Assembly: GCA_046262415.1 (NCBI GenBank)
Contig: JBHEMU010000168.1
Coordinates: 1 to 55,038, forward strand
DNA: 55,038 nucleotides
Reading direction: 5' to 3'
Source of the DNA: JACDAS01 sp046262415
Lineage (GTDB): Bacteria > Actinomycetota > Thermoleophilia > Gaiellales > Gaiellaceae
The number at the start of each line of letters is the position of its first letter. The stretch's first letter is position 1. The position numbers and the translations under genes were made by a program. The notes beneath the pieces are model-generated. The model saw only the letters and a list, made by a program, of their open reading frames with translations, was not told the origin of the DNA and made no database searches. Positions 34,330-43,466 of this stretch are shown in pieces.

Positions 34330-35412
34330 GTGGAGATCCGGGCGATCGCGGTGCTCGAGGGCGACGAGACGGGGCAGGAGCTGCTCGAGGAGTCGCTCCG
34401 GCTCCTCGTCCCCGACCTGCTCGGCTTCGAGGTCGAGCTGCGGCGCTTCGACCTCTCGCTGGAGTCGCGCCGGGCCAGCGGCAACGGCGTCGTCCACGAG
34501 GCCGCGGCGGCGATCCGGGAGACGGGCGTGGGGCTCAAGGCGGCGACGATCACGCCCGAGGGCCGCGACGACGTCGGCTCGCCGAACCGCATCCTGCGCG
34601 AGGAGATCGGCGGCCGGGTGATCGTCCGGACGGGGAGGCGCATCCCGGGCATCGTGCCGCTCGGCGGCGCCCACCACCCGATCTCGATCGTCCGCATGGC
34701 CGTCGGCGATGCGTACGGCGCGAAGGAGTGGCGCGAGGGCGAGGGCGACGACGAGGTCGCCTTCCGCACCGAGCGCATCGAGCGGCGCATCTGTCGCGGC
34801 GTCGCGGAATACGCCTTCCGGCAGGCGAAGCAGACCGGCGCGAAGGTGTTCGGCGGTCCCAAGTACACCGTCAGCCCGACCTACGAGGGGATGCTGAAGG
34901 AGGAGATGGACGCCGCGGCCGAGCGGCACCCGGACGTGCGCTACGACCCCCAGCTGATCGACGCGACCTTCGCCCTGCTGATCGCCTCGAGCGGCGAGCC
35001 TCTCGTGATCCCGGCCCTGAACCGCGACGGCGACATCCTCTCCGATCTCGTCCTGCCCCTGTTCGGCTCGATCGCGGGCTCGGAGTCGATGCTGATCGCG
35101 TTCGAGGAGCGGCCCGGCGGCGAGCTCGGGACGACTGCGCTGATGGCCGAGGCGGCCCACGGCACCGCGCCGGCGCTGCAGGGCAAGGACGTCGCCAACC
35201 CGATGGCGATGATCCTGGCCGTCGCGGCGCTGCTCGCGCACGGCGACGAGCGCGCCCGGGAGGCGGCCCGCGCGATCCGGGAGTCCGCGCTGGAGGCGGT
35301 CGCCGACGGCGTGCGGACGGCCGACCTCGGCGGCCACAACGCGACGTCGGAGTTCACGGCCGAGGTGATCCGCCGGACGAGGTCGAAGCTCGAAGTCTGG
35401 GCGACCCTGTAG
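34330..35412 (+). CDS. Isocitrate/isopropylmalate dehydrogenase family protein
   Basis: 360 residues from GTG. Beta-decarboxylating dehydrogenase fold: V-L-E-G-D-E-T-G-Q-E-L near the N-terminus, P-N-R-I-L-R-E-E, N-R-D-G-D-I-L-S-D-L (the N-G-D-x-x-S-D-L metal-binding motif) and A-H-G-T-A-P. The substrate could be isocitrate, isopropylmalate or another malate; the pattern looks most like isocitrate dehydrogenase, but I do not assign it. Stop codon TAG is the first three bases of the short M repeat. Confidence 0.8.
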   Translation: MEIRAIAVLEGDETGQELLEESLRLLVPDLLGFEVELRRFDLSLESRRASGNGVVHEAAAAIRETGVGLKAATITPEGRDDVGSPNRILREEIGGRVIVRTGRRIPGIVPLGGAHHPISIVRMAVGDAYGAKEWREGEGDDEVAFRTERIERRICRGVAEYAFRQAKQTGAKVFGGPKYTVSPTYEGMLKEEMDAAAERHPDVRYDPQLIDATFALLIASSGEPLVIPALNRDGDILSDLVLPLFGSIAGSESMLIAFEERPGGELGTTALMAEAAHGTAPALQGKDVANPMAMILAVAALLAHGDERAREAARAIRESALEAVADGVRTADLGGHNATSEFTAEVIRRTRSKLEVWATL

Positions 35413-35462
35413 ACGCGTGACCGCCAATTCCCGCGGCGCGCGAGTTACCGGTCACGCGTCTA
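35410..35462. repeat. Repeat family M, internally deleted copy M1
   Basis: 53 bp with perfect 14-bp inverted ends, TAGACGCGTGACCG at 35410-35423 and its complement at 35449-35462. Same ends as M2 at 39383 and M3 at 47672 but lacking the ~115-bp interior. TAG at the left end is the stop codon of the dehydrogenase gene. Confidence 0.85.
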
Positions 35463-35475
35463 GAGTTCGCGCGCC

Positions 35476-36576
35476 GTGAGGGTGGCCGTTCCCAGGGAGA
35501 CCGCGCCGGGCGAGCGACGCGTGGCCCTCGTGCCGGACAGCGTCGCCCGTCTGGCCGGGGGGGGCTTCGACGTGGCCGTCGAGGCCGGCGCCGGAGCGGC
35601 CGCCTCGTTTCCGGACTCGGCGTATGCCGGGGCGGGGGCGACGATCGCGCCCGATCTCCACGCGGCCGCGGCCGGCGCGGGTGCCGTCGTCAAGGTGGCC
35701 CCGCCGAGGGCGGCCGAGCTCGAGGCCGTCCCCCGCGGGACGATCCTGATCGCGTTCCTCCAGCCCCTCACCGACGCTGAGGGCCTGGAGCGCCTCAGGG
35801 CCCGGGGCCTGATCGGGTTCGCGATGGAGTCGATCCCGCGGATCAGCCGCGCGCAGTCGATGGACGCGCTCTCGTCGCAGAGCACCGTCGCCGGCTACAA
35901 GGCGGTCCTGGTCGCCGCCGACCGGCTGCCCCGGTTCTTCCCGATGCTGATGACCGCGGCCGGCACGGTCGCCCCCGCGAAGGTGCTCGTGCTCGGGGCC
36001 GGCGTTGCCGGCCTGCAGGCGATCGCGACCGCGCACCGGCTCGGCGCCGTCGTCTCCGCCTTCGACGTGCGCCCGGTCGTGCAGGAGCAGGTCGAGAGCC
36101 TCGGGGCCTCCTTCCTCGACCTCGGCGTCCGCGGCGAGCAGACCGAGGGGGGCTACGCCGCCGAGCTGACGCCCGAGCAGCAGGCGTTGCAGCAGGCCGA
36201 GCTCCAGCGGCGCATTCCCGACTTCGACGCCGTGATCACGACGGCGCTGATCCCCGGGCGGCCGGCGCCCCTGCTCATCTCGGCGGATGCCGTGCGGGGG
36301 ATGCGGCCGGGCTCGGTGATCGTCGACCTCGCAGCCGAGGCAGGCGGGAATTGCGAGCTGACGGCGCCGGGGGAGGAGGTCGTGCGCGAGGGCGTCACGA
36401 TCGCCGGCTCGAGGAACCTCGCGAGCGCGATGCCCTTCCACGCCAGCCAGCTCTACGCGCGGAACGTGAGCGCCCTGCTGCAGCACCTCGCCCCGGGCGG
36501 GGAGCTCAGGCTGGACTGGGAGGACGAGATCACCGCCGGCGCGTGTGTCACGCGACCGCTCGAGGTGCCGGCGTGA
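35476..36576 (+). CDS. pntAA: NAD(P) transhydrogenase alpha subunit, part 1
   Basis: 366 residues from GTG at 35476. Alanine-dehydrogenase-like domain I of the proton-translocating transhydrogenase: N-terminal V-P-R-E-T-A-P-G-E-R-R-V, M-E-S-I-P-R-I-S-R-A-Q, NAD-binding V-L-G-A-G-V-A-G-L-Q-A, and A-L-I-P-G-R-P-A-P. The enzyme moves hydride between NADH and NADP+ coupled to proton entry. First of three genes; ends GTGA-overlapped with pntAB. Confidence 0.93.
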   Translation: MRVAVPRETAPGERRVALVPDSVARLAGGGFDVAVEAGAGAAASFPDSAYAGAGATIAPDLHAAAAGAGAVVKVAPPRAAELEAVPRGTILIAFLQPLTDAEGLERLRARGLIGFAMESIPRISRAQSMDALSSQSTVAGYKAVLVAADRLPRFFPMLMTAAGTVAPAKVLVLGAGVAGLQAIATAHRLGAVVSAFDVRPVVQEQVESLGASFLDLGVRGEQTEGGYAAELTPEQQALQQAELQRRIPDFDAVITTALIPGRPAPLLISADAVRGMRPGSVIVDLAAEAGGNCELTAPGEEVVREGVTIAGSRNLASAMPFHASQLYARNVSALLQHLAPGGELRLDWEDEITAGACVTRPLEVPA

Positions 36577-36887
36577 CCACGGGCCGGCTCGTGATCGAGC
36601 TGACCGTGCTCGTGCTGGCGATCTTCGTCGGGTTCGAGGTGATCTCGAAGGTGCCGACCCTGCTGCACACCCCGTTGATGTCCGGGACGAACGCGATCCA
36701 CGGGATCGTCCTCGTCGGCGCGATCATCGTCGCGGGGCTGCCCGATCAGGACACGTGGATCCGCGTCGTATCGCTGGCGGCGGTCGCGCTCGGGACGATG
36801 AACGTCGTCGGTGGCTTCGTCGTCACCGACCGGATGCTCGAGATGTTCAAGAAGCGGTCGGGGGATGACCAGAGACAACCTCGTTAG
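36573..36887 (+). CDS. pntAB: NAD(P) transhydrogenase alpha subunit, part 2 (membrane)
   Basis: 104 residues. Three membrane segments (L-T-V-L-V-L-A-I-F-V-G; H-G-I-V-L-V-G-A-I-I-V-A; V-V-S-L-A-A-V-A-L-G) form part of domain II, with V-P-T-L-L-H-T-P-L-M-S-G-T-N-A-I signature. GTG start overlaps the pntAA stop; its end overlaps the start of pntB by 23 bp. The split alpha subunit is the arrangement of many actinobacteria and Rhodospirillum. Confidence 0.92.
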   Translation: MTTGRLVIELTVLVLAIFVGFEVISKVPTLLHTPLMSGTNAIHGIVLVGAIIVAGLPDQDTWIRVVSLAAVALGTMNVVGGFVVTDRMLEMFKKRSGDDQRQPR

Positions 36888-38265
36888 CCTCGCCTACCTC
36901 GTCGCGATCGTCAGCTTCGTGCTGGCGCTCCGCTTCCTCTCCTCCCCCACGACAGCGCGGCTCGGCAACTGGCTCGGCGCCGCCGGGATGGCGGTCGCGA
37001 TCGGCGCCACGTTCGCGCAGCGCGGCCTGCACAACTACGGCTGGATCCTCGCCGTGATGGTCGTCTCGGCGCCGATCGGGGCGGTGGCGGCGCGCGCGGT
37101 GAAGATGACCGCGATGCCGCAGATGGTGGCGCTGTTCAACGGCGTCGGCGGCGGCGCGGCGGCGCTGATCGCGCTCGCCGAGTTCCACGAGCGCGTGCCC
37201 GAGCCGGGCCGGATCCCCTTCAACGTCGGCCTCTCGACGATCCTGAGCGCGCTGATCGGCAGCATCTCCTTCACGGGCAGCCTGGTCGCCTTCGCGAAGC
37301 TCCAGGAGCTCGTCTCCGGCCGGCCGATCACCTACCCGGGCCAGAAGGTCGGCAACGGCCTCCTGCTCGCCGCCGCGGCCGGCGTCGGCGTGGCGATCCT
37401 CGCCGGCCCCCAGGAGGACGGCCTCCTGATCGGCCTGATCGCGGGGGCGGCGCTGTTCGGCGTCCTCTTCGTGCTGCCGATCGGCGGCGCGGACATGCCG
37501 GTCGTGATCTCGCTCCTGAACGCGCTGACGGGCCTGGCCGCGGCCGCGACGGGCTTCGTCCTGCACAACAACGTCCTGATCGTGAGCGGCGCGCTCGTCG
37601 GCGCCTCCGGGACGCTGCTGACGATGCTGATGGGCCGGGCGATGAACCGTTCGATCGGCAACGTGCTCTTCGGGGCGTTCGGGCAGGTGGCTGCCGGGGA
37701 GGCCGCCGCGGCCGGGCCGGGAGCCGACGGGGCGGGCGTGCGCTCGGCGAGCGCCGACGACGTGGCGATCATGCTTGCGTACGCGAAGCGGGTCGTGATC
37801 GTCCCGGGCTACGGCATGGCGGTCGCCCAGGCCCAGCACAGCGTGCGCGAGCTGGCGGACGAGCTCGAGCACCGCGGCGTCGACGTCCGCTACGCGATCC
37901 ATCCCGTCGCGGGCCGGATGCCGGGGCACATGAACGTCCTCCTCGCGGAGGCGAACGTGCCCTACCCGCAGCTGCACGAGATGGACGAGATCAACCCGGA
38001 GTTCCCGCGCACGGACGTGGCGCTCGTGATCGGCGCCAACGACGTCACGAACCCGGCCGCCCGCACGTCGCCGGGCAGCCCGATCTACGGGATGCCGATC
38101 CTCGACGTCGACCGGGCCGCGACGATCGTCGTGCTCAAGCGCGGCATGAGTCCCGGGTTCGCGGGCATCGACAACGAGCTCTACGTCGACCCGAAGACGT
38201 TGATGCTGTTCGGCGACGCCAAGGATTCGGTCGTCAAGCTCCTCGCCGCCGTCAAGCAGCATTAG
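36865..38265 (+). CDS. pntB: NAD(P) transhydrogenase beta subunit
   Basis: 466 residues from ATG at 36865. About eight membrane helices then the soluble NADP-binding domain III: I-V-P-G-Y-G-M-A-V-A-Q-A-Q, R-Y-A-I-H-P-V-A-G-R-M-P-G-H-M-N-V-L-L-A-E-A, and V-I-G-A-N-D-V-T-N-P-A-A. Completes the transhydrogenase, which supplies NADPH for the reductive steps of the cell, including thioredoxin reductase. Confidence 0.95.
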   Translation: MTRDNLVSLAYLVAIVSFVLALRFLSSPTTARLGNWLGAAGMAVAIGATFAQRGLHNYGWILAVMVVSAPIGAVAARAVKMTAMPQMVALFNGVGGGAAALIALAEFHERVPEPGRIPFNVGLSTILSALIGSISFTGSLVAFAKLQELVSGRPITYPGQKVGNGLLLAAAAGVGVAILAGPQEDGLLIGLIAGAALFGVLFVLPIGGADMPVVISLLNALTGLAAAATGFVLHNNVLIVSGALVGASGTLLTMLMGRAMNRSIGNVLFGAFGQVAAGEAAAAGPGADGAGVRSASADDVAIMLAYAKRVVIVPGYGMAVAQAQHSVRELADELEHRGVDVRYAIHPVAGRMPGHMNVLLAEANVPYPQLHEMDEINPEFPRTDVALVIGANDVTNPAARTSPGSPIYGMPILDVDRAATIVVLKRGMSPGFAGIDNELYVDPKTLMLFGDAKDSVVKLLAAVKQH

Positions 38266-38419
38266 TGCCTTGCCCAGCGACGTCCGCCGGCTTCTGGCCC
38301 GCGATCACGCGGCGCCGGCCGGCGTCCTCGGTCGCCCCCGTATCCGGCGTCCGCCCTGTGCACACGCCCTGCGTCCTTGCCCGGCTTGGTGCTCACGACC
38401 CAGAAATCCGGCTACGTCA

Positions 38420-39385
38420 CTGGACGAGGCACTGATCCCGGTCTTCTCCGCGCGGCACGTGGAGGCCGCCGTCTCCCCGGGGGAGGCGGTCGAGGCCGTC
38501 CGCGAGGCCTTCGTCGCCCACGCCCGGGCCGAGTGGACGATGCCGCCCAAGGTCTACGTCACCAACTACCCCGCCGGCGACTTCAGGGCGATGCCGGCGC
38601 TGGGGGGAGGCTACGCCCTGCTCAAGTGGGTGACGTCGTTTCCCGGCAACCCGGCGCGCGGCCTCCCCACCGTTACCGGGCTCGTCCTGCTCTCGGACGC
38701 GGAGACCGGCGCGCTCGCGGCGCTGTTCGATGCCGCCTCGGTGACGGCGCTGCGCACCGGGGCAGCGGCCGTGCTCGCGGCCGAGACGCTCGGGCGGGCG
38801 GACGCCGACGCCGTGGCGGTCGTCGGGGCCGGTGTCAACGGACGGGCGGTGGCCCGTACCTTCGCGGCCCGCGGCCGTAGCCCGCTCGTCTGGGATCTCG
38901 AAGCCGAGCGGGCGCAGGCGGTCGCGGCCGAGACCGGAGGGCGGGCCGCGACCACGCGCGAGGAGGCGCTCGCGGCCGACGTCGTCGTCACCGTCACTCC
39001 CGGTCACGAGCTCCTCTTCGCCGAGGGGTCGCTCCGGCCCGGCCAGCACGTCTCGCTGATGGGGGCGGACGGGCCCGGGAAGGCGGAGATCGCCGCGGCG
39101 GAGTTCGCGAGGGTGCGGGTGTTCTGCGACGACTGGGAGCAGGCGAGCCACGGGGGCGACCTCGCGGCCGCCGTGGGCGCCGGCGTCGTCGCCCGGGCCG
39201 ACGTGACCGAGCTCGGAGCGGTCCTCGCCGGCAGCGCTCGGGGCCGCGGCGGCGCGGGCGAGATCACGGTCTTCGACTCGACGGGGCTCGCGATCCAGGA
39301 TCTCGCGATCGTCCGGGCCGCCTACGAGCGCTTTCGCGAGGATCCCGACGAGTTCGACGGGATCGGGGGCGTCGATTTGACCTAG
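38420..39385 (+). CDS. Ornithine cyclodeaminase / alanine dehydrogenase family (OCD/mu-crystallin)
   Basis: About 321 residues. N-terminal A-E-W-T-M-P-P-K-V-Y and the substrate region G-G-G-Y-A-L-L-K-W-V-T, then a Rossmann A-V-V-G-A-G-V-N-G-R-A, and D-S-T-G-L-A-I-Q-D-L close to the end are the family marks; the catalytic Lys is in L-L-K-W. Substrate unclear. No ATG, GTG or TTG precedes the domain except TTG at 38270, far upstream in apparently noncoding sequence, so a CTG at 38420 is my best guess. Stop TAG is the first three bases of repeat M2. Confidence 0.78.
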   Translation: MDEALIPVFSARHVEAAVSPGEAVEAVREAFVAHARAEWTMPPKVYVTNYPAGDFRAMPALGGGYALLKWVTSFPGNPARGLPTVTGLVLLSDAETGALAALFDAASVTALRTGAAAVLAAETLGRADADAVAVVGAGVNGRAVARTFAARGRSPLVWDLEAERAQAVAAETGGRAATTREEALAADVVVTVTPGHELLFAEGSLRPGQHVSLMGADGPGKAEIAAAEFARVRVFCDDWEQASHGGDLAAAVGAGVVARADVTELGAVLAGSARGRGGAGEITVFDSTGLAIQDLAIVRAAYERFREDPDEFDGIGGVDLT

Positions 39386-39549
39386 ACGCGTGATCGCCAA
39401 TTCACGCCGCGCGGTGACGAACCAGACGCGGCGGTGGATCAGCCCGCTCGCGCGCTGCCCGTACTTCCAGTACGTGCGGCGCCTGATCGAGCTGGCCACC
39501 TTGGTCTGGATCGCCCCCGCGGGTGCGCTAATTACCGATCACGCGTCTA
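39383..39549. repeat. Repeat family M, full-length copy M2
   Basis: 167 bp with perfect 14-bp inverted ends (TAGACGCGTGATCG at 39383 and its complement at 39536-39549), a central hairpin CGTACT-TCC-AGTACG at 39460-39474, and flanks reading CTAG and CTAA. Interior alignable with M3 in reverse orientation. MITE-like by structure. An ORF-like stretch inside (PYFQY ... VWIAPAGA) recurs in M3. Confidence 0.88.
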
Positions 39550-39579
39550 AGCTCCGCCGCAAGCAACGAGGGAGGGCAC

Positions 39580-39936
39580 GTGGACGGAAAGCTGGTGCAT
39601 CTCGAGCTGCCCGCGGGCGACACCGCGCGCGCGAAGGCGTTCTGGAGCGGGCTCGTCGGCTGGCAGTTCCAGGACTGGGAGGGCCCGGTCGAGTACCACA
39701 TGTTCGAGGGCGAGCCGGGCGGGGCGATCTTCCCCGCGGAGGACGACCAGCGCGGGCCGATCGTCTACTTCGGGACCGAGGACATCGACGCGGAGCTGGC
39801 GAAGGTCCGGGAGCTCGGCGGCACGGCCGACGAGAAGCACCCGATCCCCGGCGTCGGGTGGTATGCGCGCTGCGAGGACACGGAGGGCAACTCCTTCTCC
39901 ATCTACCAGGACGACTCGTCGGTGCCGGCTCCCTGA
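39580..39936 (+). CDS. VOC superfamily (glyoxalase/bleomycin-resistance-like) protein
   Basis: 118 residues from GTG with GAGGGAGG upstream. Two beta-alpha-beta-beta-beta halves: D-G-K-L-V-H-L-E-L-P-A...F-Y/W-S-G-L-V-G-W, and a second starting P-I-V-Y-F-G-T-E-D-I with W-Y-A-R-C-E-D-T-E-G-N at the end. Potential metal ligands are the H8 and E-D-T-E-G-N Glu. Substrate unknown. Its 3' end overlaps the convergent FAD oxidoreductase gene by 34 bp. Confidence 0.85.
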   Translation: MDGKLVHLELPAGDTARAKAFWSGLVGWQFQDWEGPVEYHMFEGEPGGAIFPAEDDQRGPIVYFGTEDIDAELAKVRELGGTADEKHPIPGVGWYARCEDTEGNSFSIYQDDSSVPAP

Positions 39937-41057
39937 GGGGCGAGCCGACCCGGATCGAACGGCGCGAGCTCGGGCGCGGGCCGTCCCGCGATCGCCTGCG
40001 CCACCAGCTCGCCGCAGACGAGCCCGAGTACGTTGCCGTGCCCGGAGTAGCCGCACGCGAGCCACAGACCCTCGCGCCAGGGCGCCCGCCCGGCGAGCGG
40101 GAGCCGGTCTTCCGTGACTCCGAAGGCGCCCGCCCAGCGATGCGTGACCGCCGGCAGCTCTCCGACCAGGTCGCGGACGAGCCTTTCGATCCGCGCCTGG
40201 ATGCCCGGCGTCGTCGCCTCCTCGGCGGTGAACTCGGTCTCGAGGGCGGCGTCGCGGCATCCGCCGACGACGAGCCGGCCGTCCGGCGTCTGCTGCCAGT
40301 AGTCGTAGCCGCGGCGCGCGTAGTGGGGGCAGGCGAAGAGCCTCTGTGCCAGCGGCTCGGTCGCGAGCACCTGCCCCCGCGCGGGCCGGACGGCGGCGTC
40401 GAGCTCCGGGACGAGGCCCCGCGTGTACCCGTCGGTGGCCAGGAGCACCGTCGGCGCCTCCAGCTCGTCGAGCGACGTGACGTCGCTGCCCTCCCGGAGC
40501 TCCGCCCCGGCGTCGGCCGCGAGGGCGGCCAGCCGCCGCACCCAGCGGGCCGGGTGGAGGGCCCCGTCGCCCGGGTGCCGGATCGCGCCGTGGAACAGAT
40601 CCCGGAGCACAGGACCCGGGTCGTCCTCCCATTCCGCGTCGAAGCCGTCGCCCACCAGCGCCGCGTGCTCGGCCTCCAGCTCGAGCCGCTCGGCCGGGTC
40701 GGCGGCGAGCCGCAGGCTCCCCGTGCGGCGGAAGGCGTCGCCGGCCAGCTCCTCCAGGTGATCCAGGCCCCGCTCGGTCAGGCGCCAGAGCGCCTGCGCC
40801 CGCTCGGCCCCGAGCTGCCGCCGTGCCACGTCGTAGGGCATCGCTCCTCCGCGCAGCGCGAAGCCGCCGTTCCGGCCGCTCGCGCCGGAGGCGATCTCCC
40901 GCGCCTCGTGCAGGCGGACGCGCAGCCCTTCGCGTGCGAGGACGAGCGCGGCCGTGCAACCGGTGACGCCGCCGCCGACGATCTCGACCTCGGGTGGGCC
41001 GGCCGGCGCGCGGCGGCGAACGGGCGCAGCCAGCTCGTCGAGCCAGTACGAGCTCAC
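39903..41057 (-). CDS. FAD-dependent oxidoreductase (DAO / glycine-oxidase-like)
   Basis: 384 residues from GTG at 41057. N-terminal Rossmann E-I-V-G-G-G-V-T-G-C-T-A-A and H-E-A-R-E-I-A-S-G-A-S-G-R-N-G-G define the DadA/glycine oxidase/gamma-glutamylputrescine oxidase family; C-terminal G-E-L-P-A-V-T-H-R-W-A-G and W-L-A-C-G-Y-S-G-H-G complete FAD binding. Likely oxidises an amine or amino acid; specificity unknown. Ends on top of the VOC gene. Confidence 0.87.
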   Translation of the reverse strand: MSSYWLDELAAPVRRRAPAGPPEVEIVGGGVTGCTAALVLAREGLRVRLHEAREIASGASGRNGGFALRGGAMPYDVARRQLGAERAQALWRLTERGLDHLEELAGDAFRRTGSLRLAADPAERLELEAEHAALVGDGFDAEWEDDPGPVLRDLFHGAIRHPGDGALHPARWVRRLAALAADAGAELREGSDVTSLDELEAPTVLLATDGYTRGLVPELDAAVRPARGQVLATEPLAQRLFACPHYARRGYDYWQQTPDGRLVVGGCRDAALETEFTAEEATTPGIQARIERLVRDLVGELPAVTHRWAGAFGVTEDRLPLAGRAPWREGLWLACGYSGHGNVLGLVCGELVAQAIAGRPAPELAPFDPGRLAPQGAGTDESSW

Positions 41058-41071
41058 GGCGGCGATCGTAG

Positions 41072-41938
41072 TCAGGGAGACGTCGCACGGTAGATCCCGG
41101 CCTCCTCCGTGACGTGCCCGGCGAGCTCGAGCTCGATCAGGGCCCCGCCGAGGGCGCCCGCCCCGAGGCCGGTTTCCCGGATCAGCTCGTCGGCGCCGGC
41201 CGGGCCGGCCCGGAGCCGTTCCAGGACGGTCGCGGCCTCGCCCTCGACCGCGGGCAGCTCGCGTTTCGGCACGAGCAGGCCGAAGACCTCGAGCAGATCG
41301 TCCGACCGGGTCAGCGGCGTCGCCCCGACCCGCAGCAGCGCGTTCGTCCCGGCCGAGAGCGACGAGGTGATCTCCCCGGGGACCGCCAGCACCTCCCGAC
41401 CCTCCTCGAGGGCGAAATCGGCCGTGATCAGCGCTCCGCTCCGCTCTCTCGCCTCGACGACGACCGTGGCTGCGGTGAGGCCGGCGATGATGCGGTTGCG
41501 GGCGGGGAACCGCCAGGCCGCCGGCTCGACTGCCGGCCCGTACTCGGAGACGATCAGGCCGTCGGCGGCGATCCGGGCCGCGAGCTCCCTGTTCGCGGCG
41601 GGGTAGTCCCGATCGATGCCGCAGCCGAGGACGGCCACGGTCGGCGCACCGGCGTCGAGGGCGCCCCGATGTGCCTCGGCGTCGACGCCGCGGGCGAGGC
41701 CGCTGATCACGAGCAGGCCCGCGGCGGCCACGTCCCGGGCGAGGGAGCGGGCCACCGTCCGGCCGTACGCGGAGCAAGCTCGGGCGCCGACGATCGCCAC
41801 CGCCGGCCGATCGAGCAGCTCCACGGGTGCGCTTCCCCGCAGGTACAGGCCGGGCGGCGGATCGAAGATCGCCGCGAGCGTGGCCGGGAAGGCGGCGTCG
41901 TGACGTCCGACGTATGCGGGAGACGCACCGTCTCTCAC
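41072..41938 (-). CDS. dprA: DNA processing protein DprA
   Basis: 288 residues. Rossmann-like DprA/Smf fold: A-I-V-G-A-R-A-C-S-A-Y-G-R, V-I-S-G-L-A-R-G-V-D-A-E-A-H, G-C-G-I-D-R-D-Y-P, F-P-A-R-N-R-I-I-A-G, and V-V-V-E-A-R-E-R-S-G-A-L-I-T-A. A C-terminal winged-helix-like part ends the protein. Binds incoming single-stranded DNA and loads RecA. GTG start overlaps comM's TGA. Confidence 0.93.
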   Translation of the reverse strand: MRDGASPAYVGRHDAAFPATLAAIFDPPPGLYLRGSAPVELLDRPAVAIVGARACSAYGRTVARSLARDVAAAGLLVISGLARGVDAEAHRGALDAGAPTVAVLGCGIDRDYPAANRELAARIAADGLIVSEYGPAVEPAAWRFPARNRIIAGLTAATVVVEARERSGALITADFALEEGREVLAVPGEITSSLSAGTNALLRVGATPLTRSDDLLEVFGLLVPKRELPAVEGEAATVLERLRAGPAGADELIRETGLGAGALGGALIELELAGHVTEEAGIYRATSP

Positions 41939-43398
41939 AGCGCTCCGAGTTCCCTGGGCGATCGGTAGGCGAGCGCCTCGGCCACGTGAGCGGGCTCGAC
42001 CCGTCCGGCTCCCGCGAGGGCGGCAACCGTGCGGGCGACTCGGGCCACCCTCGCGCGTCCGCGACCGGAGAGCGGCAGGCGGTCCACGGCGCGGGTGAGG
42101 AGCTCGTCCGCTTCCTCGGTCCGTTCCAGCACGCCCGCCAGCCGGGCCCGCGCGGCGAGCACCCGTTCGAGCACCCGCTCCGAGGGCTCGGAGGGAGCCC
42201 GCGCCAGCTCCTCCGCGCGCGGCCGCGGCACCTTCACGACCAGGTCGAAACGGTCGAGCAGCGCGCGCGACAGCTTGTCGCCGAAGGCAGACAGGCGTTG
42301 CGCCGAGCATGAGCACTCCGCCGCGGGATCCCCGCGCGCGCCGCATGGACAGAGGTTCATCGTCGCGACGAGCTGGAAGCGGGAGGGGAAGACGGCGCTC
42401 CCGTGCGCGCGCGCGATGCTGACGACGCCGTCCTCGAGCGGCTGCCGAAGCGCCTCGAGTGCCGGCCGCGTGAACTCGACCAGCTCGTCCAGCAGCAGGA
42501 CGCCGCGGTGCGCCAGCGTCGCCTCGCCCGGCTTCGGTCCGTGTCCCCCGCCGACGATCGCGGCCGTCGAGGCGCTGTGGTGCGGCGCGCGGAAGGGCGG
42601 CCGCGACAGCAGTGGGCACTCCGGACGGAGCACGCCTGCGACCGAATGGATGCGGGTCACCTCCAGGGCCTCCTCGGAGCCGAGGCGCGGCAGGATCCCC
42701 GGCAGGCGGCGCGCGAGCATGGTCTTGCCCGTCCCGGGTGGCCCCGCGAGCAGCAGGTTGTGGCCGCCCGCGGCCGCGAGCTCGAGCGCGCGCCGGGCCC
42801 GCTCCTGGCCGCGCACGTCGGCGAGATCCGGGGGCGGGCGCTCGGAATGGTGGCCGTTGACCGGCGTCCAGGCGGGCGGGCCGCACTCCCCGCGCAGGTA
42901 GGCGACCCCCTCGGCGAGGTGACGCAGCGGAACGGGCTCGATTCCGGCGAGCGCAGCCTCCGCCGCCGACTGCGCCGCGCACAGCAGTCGGGTCAACCCC
43001 GCCCGACGGGCACCCTCGGCGGCCGCGAGCGTCCCGCCGACCCGCCGGACGCGTCCGTCCAGGGCGAGCTCGCCGAGCGCCGCATGACCGTCCAGCGCGT
43101 CGAGCGGCACCTGCCTCGTGGCGGCGAGGATCGCGAGCGCGATCGGCAGGTCGAAGCCCGACCCTTCCTTGCGGAGGTCGGCGGGCGCGAGATTGACGGT
43201 GATCCGGGCCTGGCCCCCGGGCCAGTGGCACTCGGCGGAGCCGATGCCGCTGCGGACACGGTGCTTCGCCTCCTGGCACGCCCGGTCGGCCAGGCCGACG
43301 ATGGTGAAGCCCGGGATGCCGTGCTGGACGTGCGCCTCCACCTCGACGCGGCGTGCGTCGAGGCCGACGAGAGCGTGGGTGACCGTGCGCGCGAGCAC
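41935..43398 (-). CDS. comM: ComM/YifB Mg-chelatase-like AAA+ ATPase
   Basis: 487 residues. The N-terminal Lon-like part (G-F-T-I-V-G-L-A-D-R-A), then Walker A G-P-P-G-T-G-K-T-M, APHHSASTAAIVGGG, V-L-L-L-D-E-L-V-E-F (Walker B), and a Zn-type cysteine group N-L-C-P-C-G...C-S-C. Family members promote branch migration in natural transformation; pairing with dprA supports a role in DNA uptake processing. A terminator lies upstream, so the gene has its own promoter or depends on read-through. Confidence 0.92.
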   Translation of the reverse strand: MLARTVTHALVGLDARRVEVEAHVQHGIPGFTIVGLADRACQEAKHRVRSGIGSAECHWPGGQARITVNLAPADLRKEGSGFDLPIALAILAATRQVPLDALDGHAALGELALDGRVRRVGGTLAAAEGARRAGLTRLLCAAQSAAEAALAGIEPVPLRHLAEGVAYLRGECGPPAWTPVNGHHSERPPPDLADVRGQERARRALELAAAGGHNLLLAGPPGTGKTMLARRLPGILPRLGSEEALEVTRIHSVAGVLRPECPLLSRPPFRAPHHSASTAAIVGGGHGPKPGEATLAHRGVLLLDELVEFTRPALEALRQPLEDGVVSIARAHGSAVFPSRFQLVATMNLCPCGARGDPAAECSCSAQRLSAFGDKLSRALLDRFDLVVKVPRPRAEELARAPSEPSERVLERVLAARARLAGVLERTEEADELLTRAVDRLPLSGRGRARVARVARTVAALAGAGRVEPAHVAEALAYRSPRELGAL

Positions 43399-43466
43399 CC
43401 GGCCACCGTAGGCAGCGAGGTGTCGCGGAGGTGTGCCGTCTCGGTGGCGAGACCGTGAAAGCGAAA

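Noticed and set aside
34330..35412. Assignment as isocitrate dehydrogenase
   Set aside because: Motifs fit the family but not a single substrate class by eye, so no gene symbol was given.
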